From the NCBI RefSeq assembly GCF_041914405.1, contig NZ_JAYSDK010000003.1:1-64000 (forward strand): a stretch of 64,000 nucleotides of DNA, written 5' to 3'. Source of the stretch: Zoogloea sp041914405. Its GTDB lineage: Bacteria > Pseudomonadota > Gammaproteobacteria > Burkholderiales > Rhodocyclaceae. Of this stretch, positions 17,758-26,689 are shown piece after piece. A program made the position numbers and the translations under genes. The notes under the pieces were generated by a model. That model did no database searches. It was not told the origin of the DNA and saw nothing but the letters and a program-made list of their open reading frames with translations. Position 1 is the first letter of the stretch. Every line of letters begins with the position of its first letter.

Positions 17758-19121
17758 ACCCGAGTTACATCCTCGTCGCCGACGACGAACCCCACATGCG
17801 TCGCGTGCTGGAGATCATGTTGCGCCAGATGGGGCACACGGTTTTCTCCGCCGGTGATGGCCTGGAGGCGCTGGAACTGGCCCGGCAGCATCCCCTCGAC
17901 CTGATCATCACCGACATGCGCATGCCGCACATGGACGGCATCACGCTGCTGTCGCGGCTGCGCGAGGAAGGGCTGGCGGTGCCGGTTATCGTCATCACCG
18001 CCCACGGCACGGTCGAATCCGCGGTGGATGCGATGAAGCGCGGCGCCAGCGATTACCTGTTGCGGCCCTTCGACCTGGAGGCGCTGGAGCTGGCCATCGA
18101 GCGGGTCCTCGGCTCGGCCCGCATGAGCCGCCAGAACGCCTTCCTGCGCGAAGAGCTGAACCGCGGCTGGGAGGGCTTCGTCGGCACTAGCGCACCGATG
18201 CAGGCGGTCTATCAGCAGATCCGCCAAGTGGCGCCGAGCAAGGCGACGGTGATGATCACCGGCGAGACCGGCACTGGCAAGGAACTCGCCGCGCGGGCGA
18301 TCCACGCCGCCTCGCCGCGGGCCGAGCGGCTCTTTGTGCCTATTAACTGCGCGGCGATTCCCGCCGAGATGCTGGAGAGCGAGCTGTTCGGCCACGAGAA
18401 GGGGGCCTTCACCGGCGCGGTGAAGGAGCGGGTCGGCAAGTTCGAACTGGCCGACGGCGGTACCCTGTTCCTCGACGAACTCACCGAGATGCCGATGGCC
18501 CTGCAGGCCAAGCTGTTGCGGGTGCTGCAGGAAGGCACGCTGGAGCGTCTCGGCTCCAACCGGACGATCAGCCTCGACCTGCGCATGATCGCCGCCACCA
18601 ACCGCGATCCGCGCCAGGCGATTGCCGACGGACGGCTGCGGGAGGATCTGTTCTACCGCCTCAACGTGTTCGCCATTGCGTTGCCGCCGCTGCGCGAGCG
18701 CAAGGAGGACATTCCCGGCCTGGTCGCCCATTTCGCCGCCAAGCACGGGCGCAGCGGCGGCGCGCCGCTGGCCGAGCCGGGGCTGTACGAGCATCTGGCC
18801 ACCTATGCCTGGCCCGGCAACGTGCGCGAGTTGGAGAACATGGTCGAGCGGGCGCTGGTGCTGGCCGGTGGCGGCACCCTGCGCCAGGCGCATTTCGTCT
18901 TCGATACGCCGCCGGTTGCGTTATCTTCCACCGGCAGCGCCACTAGCGACGTGCCGGAGGGGCCGATGAACGAGGTCGTCGAGGCCCTCGAGAAACGCAT
19001 GATCGAGGCCGCCCTCGGCCGCTGTGACGGCAACAAGACCCGCGCGGCGGCGCAGCTCGGGATCAGCGAACGGACCCTCTGGTACAAGCTCAAGAAGTAC
19101 CGGGGCGACGCCGACGAATAA
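17754..19121 (+). CDS. Sigma-54-dependent response regulator, NtrC family
   Basis: 455 residues. The receiver domain (1-120) has the acidic pocket ADDE and phosphoacceptor D54 (IITDMRMPHMDG). The position normally held by the invariant Lys is Arg (SDYLLRPFD). The AAA+ domain has Walker A GETGTGKE at 170-177, the sigma-54-contacting loop GAFTGA at 217-222 and Walker B GGTLFLDE at 235-242. A C-terminal Fis-type helix-turn-helix is at ~410-450 (NKTRAAAQLGISERTLWYKL). It activates sigma-54 promoters when phosphorylated by the partner kinase encoded just upstream with a 4-base overlap. Target genes are not known. Confidence 0.95.
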   Translation: MNPSYILVADDEPHMRRVLEIMLRQMGHTVFSAGDGLEALELARQHPLDLIITDMRMPHMDGITLLSRLREEGLAVPVIVITAHGTVESAVDAMKRGASDYLLRPFDLEALELAIERVLGSARMSRQNAFLREELNRGWEGFVGTSAPMQAVYQQIRQVAPSKATVMITGETGTGKELAARAIHAASPRAERLFVPINCAAIPAEMLESELFGHEKGAFTGAVKERVGKFELADGGTLFLDELTEMPMALQAKLLRVLQEGTLERLGSNRTISLDLRMIAATNRDPRQAIADGRLREDLFYRLNVFAIALPPLRERKEDIPGLVAHFAAKHGRSGGAPLAEPGLYEHLATYAWPGNVRELENMVERALVLAGGGTLRQAHFVFDTPPVALSSTGSATSDVPEGPMNEVVEALEKRMIEAALGRCDGNKTRAAAQLGISERTLWYKLKKYRGDADE

Positions 19122-19206
19122 GCTCCCGCGTGGGCTGTCGGCGATTGTCCCGTGCCCGGAGTGCGTCGGCTGCTTCCATTCGTCGTTTACTCCGCGGGGG
19201 GTTTTG

Positions 19207-19240
19207 GTTAGATTACTGACTGGTCAGTCAGTAATCTAAC
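19207..19240. promoter_or_regulatory. 34-bp perfect-arm operator of the TetR/RND efflux operon
   Basis: The arms GTTAGATTACTGACTG (19207-19222) and CAGTCAGTAATCTAAC (19225-19240) are perfect 16-base complements around a GT centre. The inner TGACTGGTCAGTCA resembles operators of TetR repressors of efflux pumps. The palindrome ends 3 bases before the ATG of the TetR gene, so it must overlap the promoter and leaves no room for an ordinary ribosome binding site. Confidence 0.88.
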
Positions 19241-19243
19241 GCC

Positions 19244-19894
19244 ATGAGCGCAGTCACCCCCACCCGCCGCCAGCGCCGCAAGGAGGCGCGCCCATCCGAA
19301 CTCGCCGCCGCGGCGCTGTCCCTGTTCATTGAAAAGGGCTTCGCGGCGACGCGCCTGGATGAGGTGGCGGCCCGCGCCGGGGTGTCGAAGGGCACGCTCT
19401 ACCTTTATTTTGACAGCAAGGAAGCGCTCTTCAAGGCGGTTATCGAAGAAGGCGTGCTGCCGCTCTTCGATGAGATCGAAGCCAAGCTGGAGACCCTCAA
19501 GGACGACCCGGAGCGCTTGTTGAAGGAGATCCTCCTCGACTGGTGGGAGAAGGTCGGTCAGACCGATCTCGGCGGTATTTCCAAGCTGATCATCGCCGAG
19601 GCAGGCAATTTTCCAGAGGTCGCCCGCTATCACCATGAGGCCGTCATCGTGCGCTGGATGGCGCTGCTCGGGCGTGCCATCGACATCGGCATCGAGCGCG
19701 GCGTGTTCCGCCCGCTGGATGTGCCGACCTTGCGCCAACTGGTGTTCTTCCCGCTGCTGATGCTGTCCGTCTGGAAAAACTCGATGGCGGGCTGTACCGG
19801 GCCGGACCTGGTGTCCGACACCTATTTCGACACTTATTTCGACATGATCTTCCGCGGCCTGCTGGTCGCGCCTCGCGAGGAGTCCCCCCGATGA
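19244..19894 (+). CDS. TetR/AcrR-family transcriptional repressor
   Basis: 216 residues. The N-terminal HTH has AALSLFIEKGFAATRLDEVAARAGVSKGTLYLYFDSKEALFKAV, the standard TetR signature. The C-terminal ~150 residues form the ligand-binding helical domain. It is the first gene of an operon with the periplasmic adaptor (overlap 4 bases) and RND pump, and a large palindromic operator lies immediately upstream, so autorepression relieved by a pump substrate is the likely logic. No Shine-Dalgarno sequence precedes the ATG. Confidence 0.95.
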   Translation: MSAVTPTRRQRRKEARPSELAAAALSLFIEKGFAATRLDEVAARAGVSKGTLYLYFDSKEALFKAVIEEGVLPLFDEIEAKLETLKDDPERLLKEILLDWWEKVGQTDLGGISKLIIAEAGNFPEVARYHHEAVIVRWMALLGRAIDIGIERGVFRPLDVPTLRQLVFFPLLMLSVWKNSMAGCTGPDLVSDTYFDTYFDMIFRGLLVAPREESPR

Positions 19895-21024
19895 TGCGTA
19901 GTCTGGCCCTGAGTATCCTTGCCGCGGCGTTGATGGCCGCTTGTTCGAAACCGGCGCCGGTGGCTGAGGCGCCGCGTCCGGTGGTCGTCCACAAGCTGGC
20001 CCTGGCGCCAGTTGCGGCCGGTGCGCTGTATGCCGGCGAGGTGCGGGCGCGCTATGAATCGGATCTGGCGTTCCGCATCACCGGCAAGATCATCGAGCGC
20101 CGTGTGGATGTGGGAACGGCGGTGAAGCCCGGCCAGGTGCTGGCCCGGCTGGATCCGAGCGATGCCGGTCTCAACGCGGAAGCGGCCCGCGCCCAGCTGG
20201 CGGCGGCGCAGAACGAATACGCTTTCGCGAAGGCCGAGGTCGAGCGCTATCGGGATTTGGTTGGCAAGAACTTCGTCAGCCGTAGCGTGCTGGACGCCAA
20301 GGAGTCGGCCTTCAAGTCGGCCGAGGCGCGCGTCGCCCAAGCCCGCGCCCAAGCGACGGTGGCCGGCAACCAGAGCGGCTACACGACGCTGGTGGCCGAT
20401 CAGGCCGGGGTGATCACCGCGGTCAGTGCCGAGGTCGGGCAGGTGGTGAAGGATTCTTCAGTCGTCATGAAGCTGGCTCGCGACGGTGAGCGGGAAGTGC
20501 TGATCGCCGTGCCGGAAAGCCGCCTGTCGGCGCTGCGCGCCGCCAAGGACGTGGAAATCCGCCTGTGGGCCCAGCCCGACACGGCACTGCGTGGCAGGGT
20601 GAGGGAGATTGCGCCGAGCGCCGACGCGGCAACTCGCACCTACGCGGTTCGGGTGAGCATCATCTATCCGACCCCCGCGGTACAGCTGGGGATGACCGCA
20701 AACGTGGTACTGCCGGATGCCCAGGCCGCGGCCGGGGCGCTGCTGGTGCCGGCTGCGGCGGTCTTCGAGCATGACGGACGCAGTGCGGTGTGGGTGATGC
20801 AGGCCGAAGGCGCGCTGGTCAAGCCCGTGCTGCGACCGGTGACGGTGCGCCAGTACCGGGAGGATGGCGTGCTGATCGCCGACGGCGTGAAGCCCGGCGA
20901 AACGATCGCCGCCGCCGGCGTGCACAAGATCGTCGCCGGCCAGCTGCTGCAGCCGTTGGCGCCCAACCAGCCCGCGCCTGCGCCGGCTCCGGTCAGCGTG
21001 AAGGCGGCGGGGGGCGGCGCGTGA
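19891..21024 (+). CDS. RND efflux periplasmic adaptor (membrane fusion) lipoprotein
   Basis: 377 residues. A lipoprotein signal with lipobox LMAAC (Cys18) anchors it to the inner membrane. Barrel-sandwich halves flank an alpha-hairpin (AARAQLAAAQNEYAFAKAEV ... SAEARVAQARAQATVAG), with the lipoyl-like motifs GKIIERRVDVGTAVKPGQVLARLD and VITAVSAEVGQVV. A beta-barrel and a membrane-proximal domain follow. It links the RND pump to an outer-membrane TolC channel. Its start overlaps the TetR stop, and its stop overlaps the RND start (GTGA). Confidence 0.95.
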   Translation: MMRSLALSILAAALMAACSKPAPVAEAPRPVVVHKLALAPVAAGALYAGEVRARYESDLAFRITGKIIERRVDVGTAVKPGQVLARLDPSDAGLNAEAARAQLAAAQNEYAFAKAEVERYRDLVGKNFVSRSVLDAKESAFKSAEARVAQARAQATVAGNQSGYTTLVADQAGVITAVSAEVGQVVKDSSVVMKLARDGEREVLIAVPESRLSALRAAKDVEIRLWAQPDTALRGRVREIAPSADAATRTYAVRVSIIYPTPAVQLGMTANVVLPDAQAAAGALLVPAAAVFEHDGRSAVWVMQAEGALVKPVLRPVTVRQYREDGVLIADGVKPGETIAAAGVHKIVAGQLLQPLAPNQPAPAPAPVSVKAAGGGA

Positions 21025-24000
21025 AGCACTTCAACCTGTCGGAATGGGCGCTGCGCCACCAGCCGCTGGTCCGTTACCTGATTGTCGCGCTGGCATTGGT
21101 CGGCATCCTGTCCTACCAGAAGCTCGGCCAGTCCGAGGATCCGCCTTTCACTTTCAAGGTGATGGTGGTGCGTACCGAATGGCCGGGGGCGTCGGCGCGG
21201 GAGACCGAGGAGCAACTGACCGACCGCATCGAGAAGAAGCTGCAGGAAGTCCCCAACGTGGACTACATGCGTAGCTATTCGCGGCCGGGCGAGTCGGTGG
21301 TGCTGTTCGTCGCCAAGGATTCGACTCCGTCCAAGGACGTGCCGGACATCTTCTACCAGGTGCGCAAGAAGATCGGCGACATCAAGGGCACGCTGCCGGC
21401 GGGTATCCGCGGGCCGTTCTTCAACGACGAGTTCGGCGATGTGTTCGGAAACATCTACGCGCTGACCGGCGATGGCTTCGACTACGCCCGCCTGAAGGCC
21501 GAGAGCGACAAGATCCGCGCCGAGCTGTTGCGGGTGCCCAATGTGGCCAAGGTGGACCTGATTGGTGAGCAGGAGCAGCGCATTTACGTGGAGCTGTCCA
21601 ACACCAAGCTGGCCACCCTGGGGCTGGACGTGCAGACAGTGACTGACGCGCTGGCGCGCCAGAACGCAGTGGCTCCTGGGGGCTACTTCGAAACGAAGGA
21701 CGAGCGCATCTACCTGCGCCCGAGCGGTGCTTACGACACCGTCGAGGCGATCCGCGAGACGCGCATCCAGGCCGGTGGGCGGGAATTCCGCATTGGCGAT
21801 ATCGCCACCGTCGCGCGGGGCTTTGTTGAGCCGCCGGCGCCGCGCTTCCGCTTTCGCGGCCAGGACGCCCTCGGTATCGGCGTGTCGATGGCCAAGGGCG
21901 GCGACATCATTGCTCTCGGTGGAGACTTGAAGGCGACCGTTGCGCGCATCCAGGCCCAGCTGCCGGTCGGCCTGGAGCTCACCGAAGTGGCCAGCCAGCC
22001 GGAGGCGGTGCAACGCTCGGTCAGCGAGTTCGTGCACTCCCTGAATGAAGCGGTGATCATCGTGCTGGTTGTGTGCTTCTTCTCGCTGGGCCTGCGAACT
22101 GGCCTGGTGGTGGCCCTGTCGATTCCGCTGGTGCTCGGCGTGACCTTCTTTGGCATGCGCCTGTTCGACGTGGGCCTGCACAAGATCTCCCTGGGTGCGC
22201 TGATCCTTGCGTTGGGTCTGTTGGTGGACGACGCGATCATCGCCGTCGAGATGATGCTGGTGAAGATGGAGCAGGGCTGGGAGCGCTCTAAAGCGGCCGC
22301 CTTCGCCTATACCAGCACGGCCGGTCCGATGCTGTCGGGCACGTTGGTGACGGTGGCCGGCTTCCTGCCGATCGCCACTGCCCAGTCGTCTACCGGCGAA
22401 TACACCCGCTCGATCTTCCAGGTGAATGCCATTGCGCTGCTGGCGTCCTGGCTGGCAGCGGTGGTGGTGGTGCCTTATTTGGGCTATGTGTTGCTGCCCG
22501 ACCCGCGGGCGCCGAAGAACACCAGCTGGTTCGCGCGCCGCTTCCCGCGCCTGGAGCGCTTCAAGGACCGCATCGGCCTGGGTGACCCGCATGTGGAAGG
22601 GGATGAGGACGCGGTGTTCCGCACGCCCTTTTACAACCGTTTCCGGGCCGTCGTGGATTGGTGTGTGGCGAAGCGTTGGGTGGTGATCGCCACGACGCTG
22701 GGGATTTTCGTCGCGGCGCTTGTCGGCTTCGGCCTCGTGCAGCAGCAGTTCTTCCCCAACTCGACGCGGCTTGAGCTGCTCATCGACCTGCGCCTGCCGG
22801 AAGGGGCCAGTCTGCGAGCGACCCAGGCCGAGGCGGAGCGGCTGGAGCGCATCCTCGACAAGGAGGAGGGCATCCAGAACTACGTGGCCTACGTGGGTAC
22901 CGGCAGCCCGCGCTTCTACCTGCCGCTGGATCAGCAGCTGCCTGCCGCCAATTTCGCCCAGTTCGTGATCCTGACCGACAGCATCCCGGCCCGGGAGGCG
23001 CTGCGGGAGCGCATGATCGAACTCTTCAAGCGGGATTTCGCCAACCTGCGCGCCAACATCACGCGGCTCGAGAATGGCCCACCGGTGGGCTTCCCGGTGC
23101 AGTTCCGCGTCAATGGGCCAGACATTGCGACGGTGCGCCACTACGCCGGGGAGGTGGCCGGGGTGATGCGTGGCAATGCCAGCCTGTCCGACGTGCAGCT
23201 CGACTGGGACGAGCAGTCCAAAGTGCTGAAGGTCGAGGTGGATCAGCACAAGGCGCGCCTGCTGGGCTTGTCCACGCAGGATGTGGCCAACTTCCTGAAC
23301 ACCTCGCTGCGCGGCCTGGCGGCGACCAGTTACCGTGAGGGCATCGAGTCCATCGACGTGGTGCTGCGCGGCGATGCTTTCGAGCGCAACAAGCTGTCCC
23401 TTGTCGCCGAATTGGCGATCCCGACCCGCAGCGGCAAGTCCGTGCCGCTGGGCCAGGTGGCGACCGTCAGCTACGCCTTTGAACAGGGCCTGGTGTGGCG
23501 TCGCAACCGGGAGCCGAGCATTACCGTGCGCGGCCAGATCTACGACAGCCGCGTCCAGGCGCCGACCGTTACCGCCCAGGTGGAGCCGCTGCTTGAACCG
23601 ATCAAGGCGCGCCTGCCGGCGGGCTACCGTATCGAGACTGGCGGCGCGGTGGAGGAGAGCGCCAAGGGGCAGAACTCGGTCAATGCCGGCTTCCCGCTGT
23701 TCCTCGGGGTGGTGTTTACGGTGCTGATGGTGCAGCTCAACAGCTTCTCGCGGACCGCGATGGTGGTGCTCACCGCGCCGCTGGGGTTGATTGGCGTCGT
23801 GCTGTTCCTGCTGCTCTTCAAGCAGCCCTTTGGCTTCGTCGCGATGCTCGGCACGATCGCCCTGTTCGGCATGATCATGCGCAACTCGGTGATCCTCGTC
23901 GATCAGATCGAGCAGGACATGCACAAGGGTTTGCCGGCCTGGAATGCCATCGTCGAATCCGCGGTGCGCCGCCTGCGGCCGATCGCGCTGACCGCGGCCG

Positions 24001-24200
24001 CGGCGGTGCTGGCGATGATCCCGCTGACCCGCAGTGCCTTCTTCGGGCCGATGGCGGTGGCGATCATGGGCGGGCTGATCGTTGCCACCTTGCTAACCCT
24101 GTTGTTCGTGCCGGCGCTGTACGCCGCGTGGTACCGGGTGAAGCCGGTGCCGGGCGACGGGAGTGCTACGGATGATCTGCGCAGTGCACAACTGAGCTAA
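21021..24200 (+). CDS. RND multidrug efflux permease
   Basis: 1059 residues from a GTG at 21021, chosen because it overlaps the adaptor stop (GTGA) and gives the family N-terminus VKHFNLSEWALRHQPLVRYL. Twelve TM segments surround two large periplasmic loops. TM4 carries the proton-relay acidic pair in LGLLVDDAIIAVEMM, and FFGMRLFDVG and the C-terminal MRNSVILVDQIEQDM repeat are typical. It resembles the TriC-like branch of the HAE RND pumps (QSEDPPFTFKVMVV). Substrates are unknown. The TolC-family gene 1.1 kb downstream could complete the tripartite pump. Confidence 0.95.
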   Translation: MKHFNLSEWALRHQPLVRYLIVALALVGILSYQKLGQSEDPPFTFKVMVVRTEWPGASARETEEQLTDRIEKKLQEVPNVDYMRSYSRPGESVVLFVAKDSTPSKDVPDIFYQVRKKIGDIKGTLPAGIRGPFFNDEFGDVFGNIYALTGDGFDYARLKAESDKIRAELLRVPNVAKVDLIGEQEQRIYVELSNTKLATLGLDVQTVTDALARQNAVAPGGYFETKDERIYLRPSGAYDTVEAIRETRIQAGGREFRIGDIATVARGFVEPPAPRFRFRGQDALGIGVSMAKGGDIIALGGDLKATVARIQAQLPVGLELTEVASQPEAVQRSVSEFVHSLNEAVIIVLVVCFFSLGLRTGLVVALSIPLVLGVTFFGMRLFDVGLHKISLGALILALGLLVDDAIIAVEMMLVKMEQGWERSKAAAFAYTSTAGPMLSGTLVTVAGFLPIATAQSSTGEYTRSIFQVNAIALLASWLAAVVVVPYLGYVLLPDPRAPKNTSWFARRFPRLERFKDRIGLGDPHVEGDEDAVFRTPFYNRFRAVVDWCVAKRWVVIATTLGIFVAALVGFGLVQQQFFPNSTRLELLIDLRLPEGASLRATQAEAERLERILDKEEGIQNYVAYVGTGSPRFYLPLDQQLPAANFAQFVILTDSIPAREALRERMIELFKRDFANLRANITRLENGPPVGFPVQFRVNGPDIATVRHYAGEVAGVMRGNASLSDVQLDWDEQSKVLKVEVDQHKARLLGLSTQDVANFLNTSLRGLAATSYREGIESIDVVLRGDAFERNKLSLVAELAIPTRSGKSVPLGQVATVSYAFEQGLVWRRNREPSITVRGQIYDSRVQAPTVTAQVEPLLEPIKARLPAGYRIETGGAVEESAKGQNSVNAGFPLFLGVVFTVLMVQLNSFSRTAMVVLTAPLGLIGVVLFLLLFKQPFGFVAMLGTIALFGMIMRNSVILVDQIEQDMHKGLPAWNAIVESAVRRLRPIALTAAAAVLAMIPLTRSAFFGPMAVAIMGGLIVATLLTLLFVPALYAAWYRVKPVPGDGSATDDLRSAQLS

Positions 24201-24244
24201 AATTCGAAAGTTTTGTCGCAACCAATTCAGGCATGCAGATCATC

Positions 24245-24266
24245 AATATTAGCTTGTGCTAATATT
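24245..24266. promoter_or_regulatory. 22-bp dyad ahead of the methyltransferase-rhodanese-tolC operon
   Basis: AATATTAGC (24245-24253), TTGT, GCTAATATT (24258-24266): perfect 9-base arms, conspicuously A+T-rich for this genome, ending 17 bases before the methyltransferase ATG. The TTAGC/GCTAA halves resemble MarR/SlyA-type sites, but the regulator is not in the window. There is no T-run, so a terminator is unlikely. Confidence 0.6.
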
Positions 24267-24283
24267 TATCCGGGAGTCACACA

Positions 24284-24937
24284 ATGAATTTCGAACAAGC
24301 ACGATTCAACATGGTTGAGCAGCAGGTCCGCCCCTGGGAGGTTCTGGACTTCGGCGTCCTCGACCTGCTGATGAGCGTTCGCCGTGAAGAGTTCGTGCCG
24401 GAAGCGTACAAGTCTCTGGCCCTGTCGGAAGCCGAGATCCCCCTTGGCCACGGCGGCAGCATGCTGGTCCCGGTGATCGAAGGCAAGATCCTGCAGGCCA
24501 TCCAGGTCAAGCGTTCCGACAAGGTTCTCGAAGTCGGTGCCGGCTCCGGCTACTTCGCCGCGCTGCTCGCCGCCAAGGCCGACTGGGTGCGTACCGTCGA
24601 CATCGAGCCGGCGCTGGTCAACATGGCTCACGACAACCTCAAGCGCTACGGCGTGGAGAACGTCATCGTCGAGGAAGGCGATGCGGTGCGCGGCTGGGCC
24701 AGCAGCGCGCCCTACGACCTGATCGTGGTGTCTGGCGGCGTGCCGCAGATCGCCGATTCCCTGCTGGAGCAGGTCAAGGTAGGTGGCCGCCTGTTCGCCT
24801 TCGTCGGCGAAGCGCCGCTGATGACCGCAACCCTGGTGACCCGTGTGTCCGAAAGCCAGTTCCGCACCGAGTCGCTGTTTGAAAACCTGGTTCCGGCGAT
24901 GCGCAACGCGCCGCAGAAGAGCCACTTCACCTTCTGA
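24284..24937 (+). CDS. Protein-L-isoaspartate O-methyltransferase-family protein
   Basis: 217 residues, SAM-dependent Rossmann methyltransferase. The N-terminal region has FNMVEQQVRPWEVLD and RREEFVPE; motif I is VLEVGAGSGYFAALLA and motif II VRTVDIEPALV. IPLGHGGSMLVPVIEGKILQAI matches the Pcm family region that recognises isoaspartyl residues. It starts the operon with rhodanese and TolC genes, an arrangement common in betaproteobacteria. True PIMT activity (repair of aged proteins) is plausible, but short Pcm paralogues linked to tolC are not well characterised. Confidence 0.88.
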   Translation: MNFEQARFNMVEQQVRPWEVLDFGVLDLLMSVRREEFVPEAYKSLALSEAEIPLGHGGSMLVPVIEGKILQAIQVKRSDKVLEVGAGSGYFAALLAAKADWVRTVDIEPALVNMAHDNLKRYGVENVIVEEGDAVRGWASSAPYDLIVVSGGVPQIADSLLEQVKVGGRLFAFVGEAPLMTATLVTRVSESQFRTESLFENLVPAMRNAPQKSHFTF

Positions 24938-24948
24938 GCACAGCCCTG

Positions 24949-25272
24949 ATGAATCACATCACCCCTCCGCAACTGGCCGAATGGCTGCAGGATGAAAATC
25001 GTCCTTCGCCCTTCCTGCTCGACGTCCGGGAGCCTTCGGAGTTCGAGTACTGTGCGATCCCGGGTTCGGTGCTGATGCCGATGGCCAGCGTGCCGGCGCG
25101 CATGCAGGAACTGGAGCCGGATGCGGAGATCGTGGTGATCTGCCATCACGGCGGCCGCAGCATGCAGGTGGCGATGTTCCTGGAGCGCCAGGGCTTCACC
25201 AACCTGATCAATCTGGCCGGCGGGGTTGCCCAGTGGGCGGCCCAGGTCGACCCGACCATGCCCCAGTATTGA
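24949..25272 (+). CDS. Single-domain rhodanese-like sulfurtransferase
   Basis: 107 residues, one rhodanese domain. LLDVRE is at residues ~20-25, and the active-site loop is CHHGGRS with the nucleophilic Cys at ~64 (VVICHHGGRSMQVAMFL). GGVAQWA near the C-terminus is typical of GlpE-like sulfurtransferases. It probably transfers sulfane sulfur from thiosulfate or persulfide donors. It lies 11 bases after the methyltransferase and 26 before tolC, so these are likely one transcript. Its biological sulfur acceptor is unknown. Confidence 0.93.
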   Translation: MNHITPPQLAEWLQDENRPSPFLLDVREPSEFEYCAIPGSVLMPMASVPARMQELEPDAEIVVICHHGGRSMQVAMFLERQGFTNLINLAGGVAQWAAQVDPTMPQY

Positions 25273-25298
25273 GCGGTCGAACAGGGACGGAGCACGGG

Positions 25299-26615
25299 AT
25301 GAAGCGTCTTGCGATGGCAATGGTGGCGGGGCTGTTGGCGGCGGGTGCGTCGGCGGCGGATCTGGAGCAGGTCTATCGCGATGCCTTGGCCTACGATGCG
25401 CCGCTGGCCGCGGCCCGGGCTTCCCTGGCCGCCGGACAGGAAAAGTTGCCGCAGGGGCGTGCCGGACTGCTGCCATCCATTGGCTTGTCCGGGAACACCA
25501 CCTGGAATGACATGGACCCGCGTCGTCCGGCGGGCTCTTCAGTCGGCTTCAACAGCCACGGATGGCAGGTGCAGCTGACGCAACCCTTGTTCCGCTGGCA
25601 GAACTGGGTGCAGTTCAAGCAGGGAGAGATCCAGGTGGCGCTGGCCGAGGTGCAGTACCGCCAGGCCCGCCAGGATCTTGCCTTGCGCGCGTCCCAGGCC
25701 TATTTCGACGTGCTGGCCGCTCAGGATGTACTGGCGGCCGCAAGTGCCCTGCACGAAGCGAACAGCCAGCAACTCGAGTTGGCGAAGAAGAGCTTCGAGG
25801 TGGGCACTGTGACGATTACCGACGTACACGAGGCCCAGTCCCGGGCTGACCTGTCGTCGGCACAGATGATTGCTGCTGACAGCGATCTGGCCGTCAAGCG
25901 CCATGCCCTGTCGGTGCTGACTGGCAAGGACGTAGATGGCCTGAAGGGACTGCGCAAGGGCGTCACGCTGAGCCGTCCGGAGCCGGGAGACGTCCAGTCC
26001 TGGGTGGCGGCCTCGGAAGGCGGCAATCTCTCCGTGCAGGCGGCCCAGCTGGGTGTGGAACTGGCTGGGCGCGAGGTGGAGCGCAACCGCGCCGGCCACT
26101 TGCCGACAGTGGACCTGGTGGCCAGCCGCGGCAATACCGTTTCGTCGACGGCAGCCTTCATGCCGACTGCGCCAGTCCGTTACGACATTGATTCCACTGT
26201 GATCGGCGTGCAGGTGGCGGTGCCGCTGTTTCAGGGCGGGGCGACGAGTTCCCGCGTTCGCGAGACGATGGCGCTGCGCGACAAGGCGGGCGCAGATCTC
26301 GATAACGCACGCCGAAATTCCGCACAGGGAGCCCGCCAGGCTTACCTCGGTGTGACCAGCGGCCTGGCCCAGGTGAAGGCCTATGAGGCGGCGCTGGTGT
26401 CATCCACCTCGGCCCTCGATGCCAACAAGCTCGGCTACGACGTGGGTGTGCGCATCAACATCGACGTGCTGAATGCCCAGAGCCAGCTTTACGACACCCA
26501 GCAGCGGCTGGCCAAGGCCCGCTACGATACGCTGCTCGCCCAGCTGCGCCTGAAGGCGGCGGCAGGCACCCTCGGCGACGAGGACATCAAGGCGGTGAAC
26601 GCCTTGCTGGACTGA
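25299..26615 (+). CDS. tolC: TolC-family outer-membrane channel protein
   Basis: 438 residues from the ATG at 25299, preceded by GGGACGGAGCACGGG. The signal peptide ends at GASAAD. It has the duplicated alpha-helical barrel/beta-barrel structure: LEQVYRDALAYDAPLAAARASLAAGQEKLPQGRAGLLP at the N-terminus, FEVGTVTITDVHEAQSR and YDVGVRINIDVLNAQSQLYDTQQ as the two equivalent turns. It forms the outer-membrane exit duct for RND pumps and type I secretion. It is the last gene of the methyltransferase/rhodanese operon and could serve the RND pump encoded upstream. Confidence 0.95.
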   Translation: MKRLAMAMVAGLLAAGASAADLEQVYRDALAYDAPLAAARASLAAGQEKLPQGRAGLLPSIGLSGNTTWNDMDPRRPAGSSVGFNSHGWQVQLTQPLFRWQNWVQFKQGEIQVALAEVQYRQARQDLALRASQAYFDVLAAQDVLAAASALHEANSQQLELAKKSFEVGTVTITDVHEAQSRADLSSAQMIAADSDLAVKRHALSVLTGKDVDGLKGLRKGVTLSRPEPGDVQSWVAASEGGNLSVQAAQLGVELAGREVERNRAGHLPTVDLVASRGNTVSSTAAFMPTAPVRYDIDSTVIGVQVAVPLFQGGATSSRVRETMALRDKAGADLDNARRNSAQGARQAYLGVTSGLAQVKAYEAALVSSTSALDANKLGYDVGVRINIDVLNAQSQLYDTQQRLAKARYDTLLAQLRLKAAAGTLGDEDIKAVNALLD

Positions 26616-26637
26616 ACTACCCGGTATCCGGGCAAGG

Positions 26638-26659
26638 AACGGCCGCAGCAGCGGCCGTT
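26638..26659 (+). terminator. Hairpin after tolC
   Basis: AACGGCCGC (26638-26646), loop AGCA, GCGGCCGTT (26651-26659). The 9-bp stem is perfect and GC-rich, but only a weak T stretch (CGCATTTC) follows, so termination may be partial. It lies between tolC and ubiD. Confidence 0.55.
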
Positions 26660-26689
26660 CGCATTTCAACCCTTCCTGTCATTCCTTCC

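Noticed and set aside
20790..21020. N-terminal extension of the RND permease
   Set aside because: It lies inside the adaptor coding region in another frame; the GTG at 21021 matches the RND N-terminus.
20664..23924. A 1086-codon open frame on the minus strand, rich in His, Arg and Gln
   Set aside because: It is antisense to the RND pump, whose motifs are fully conserved; long antisense frames are expected at this G+C content, and the His-rich composition is typical of such shadows.
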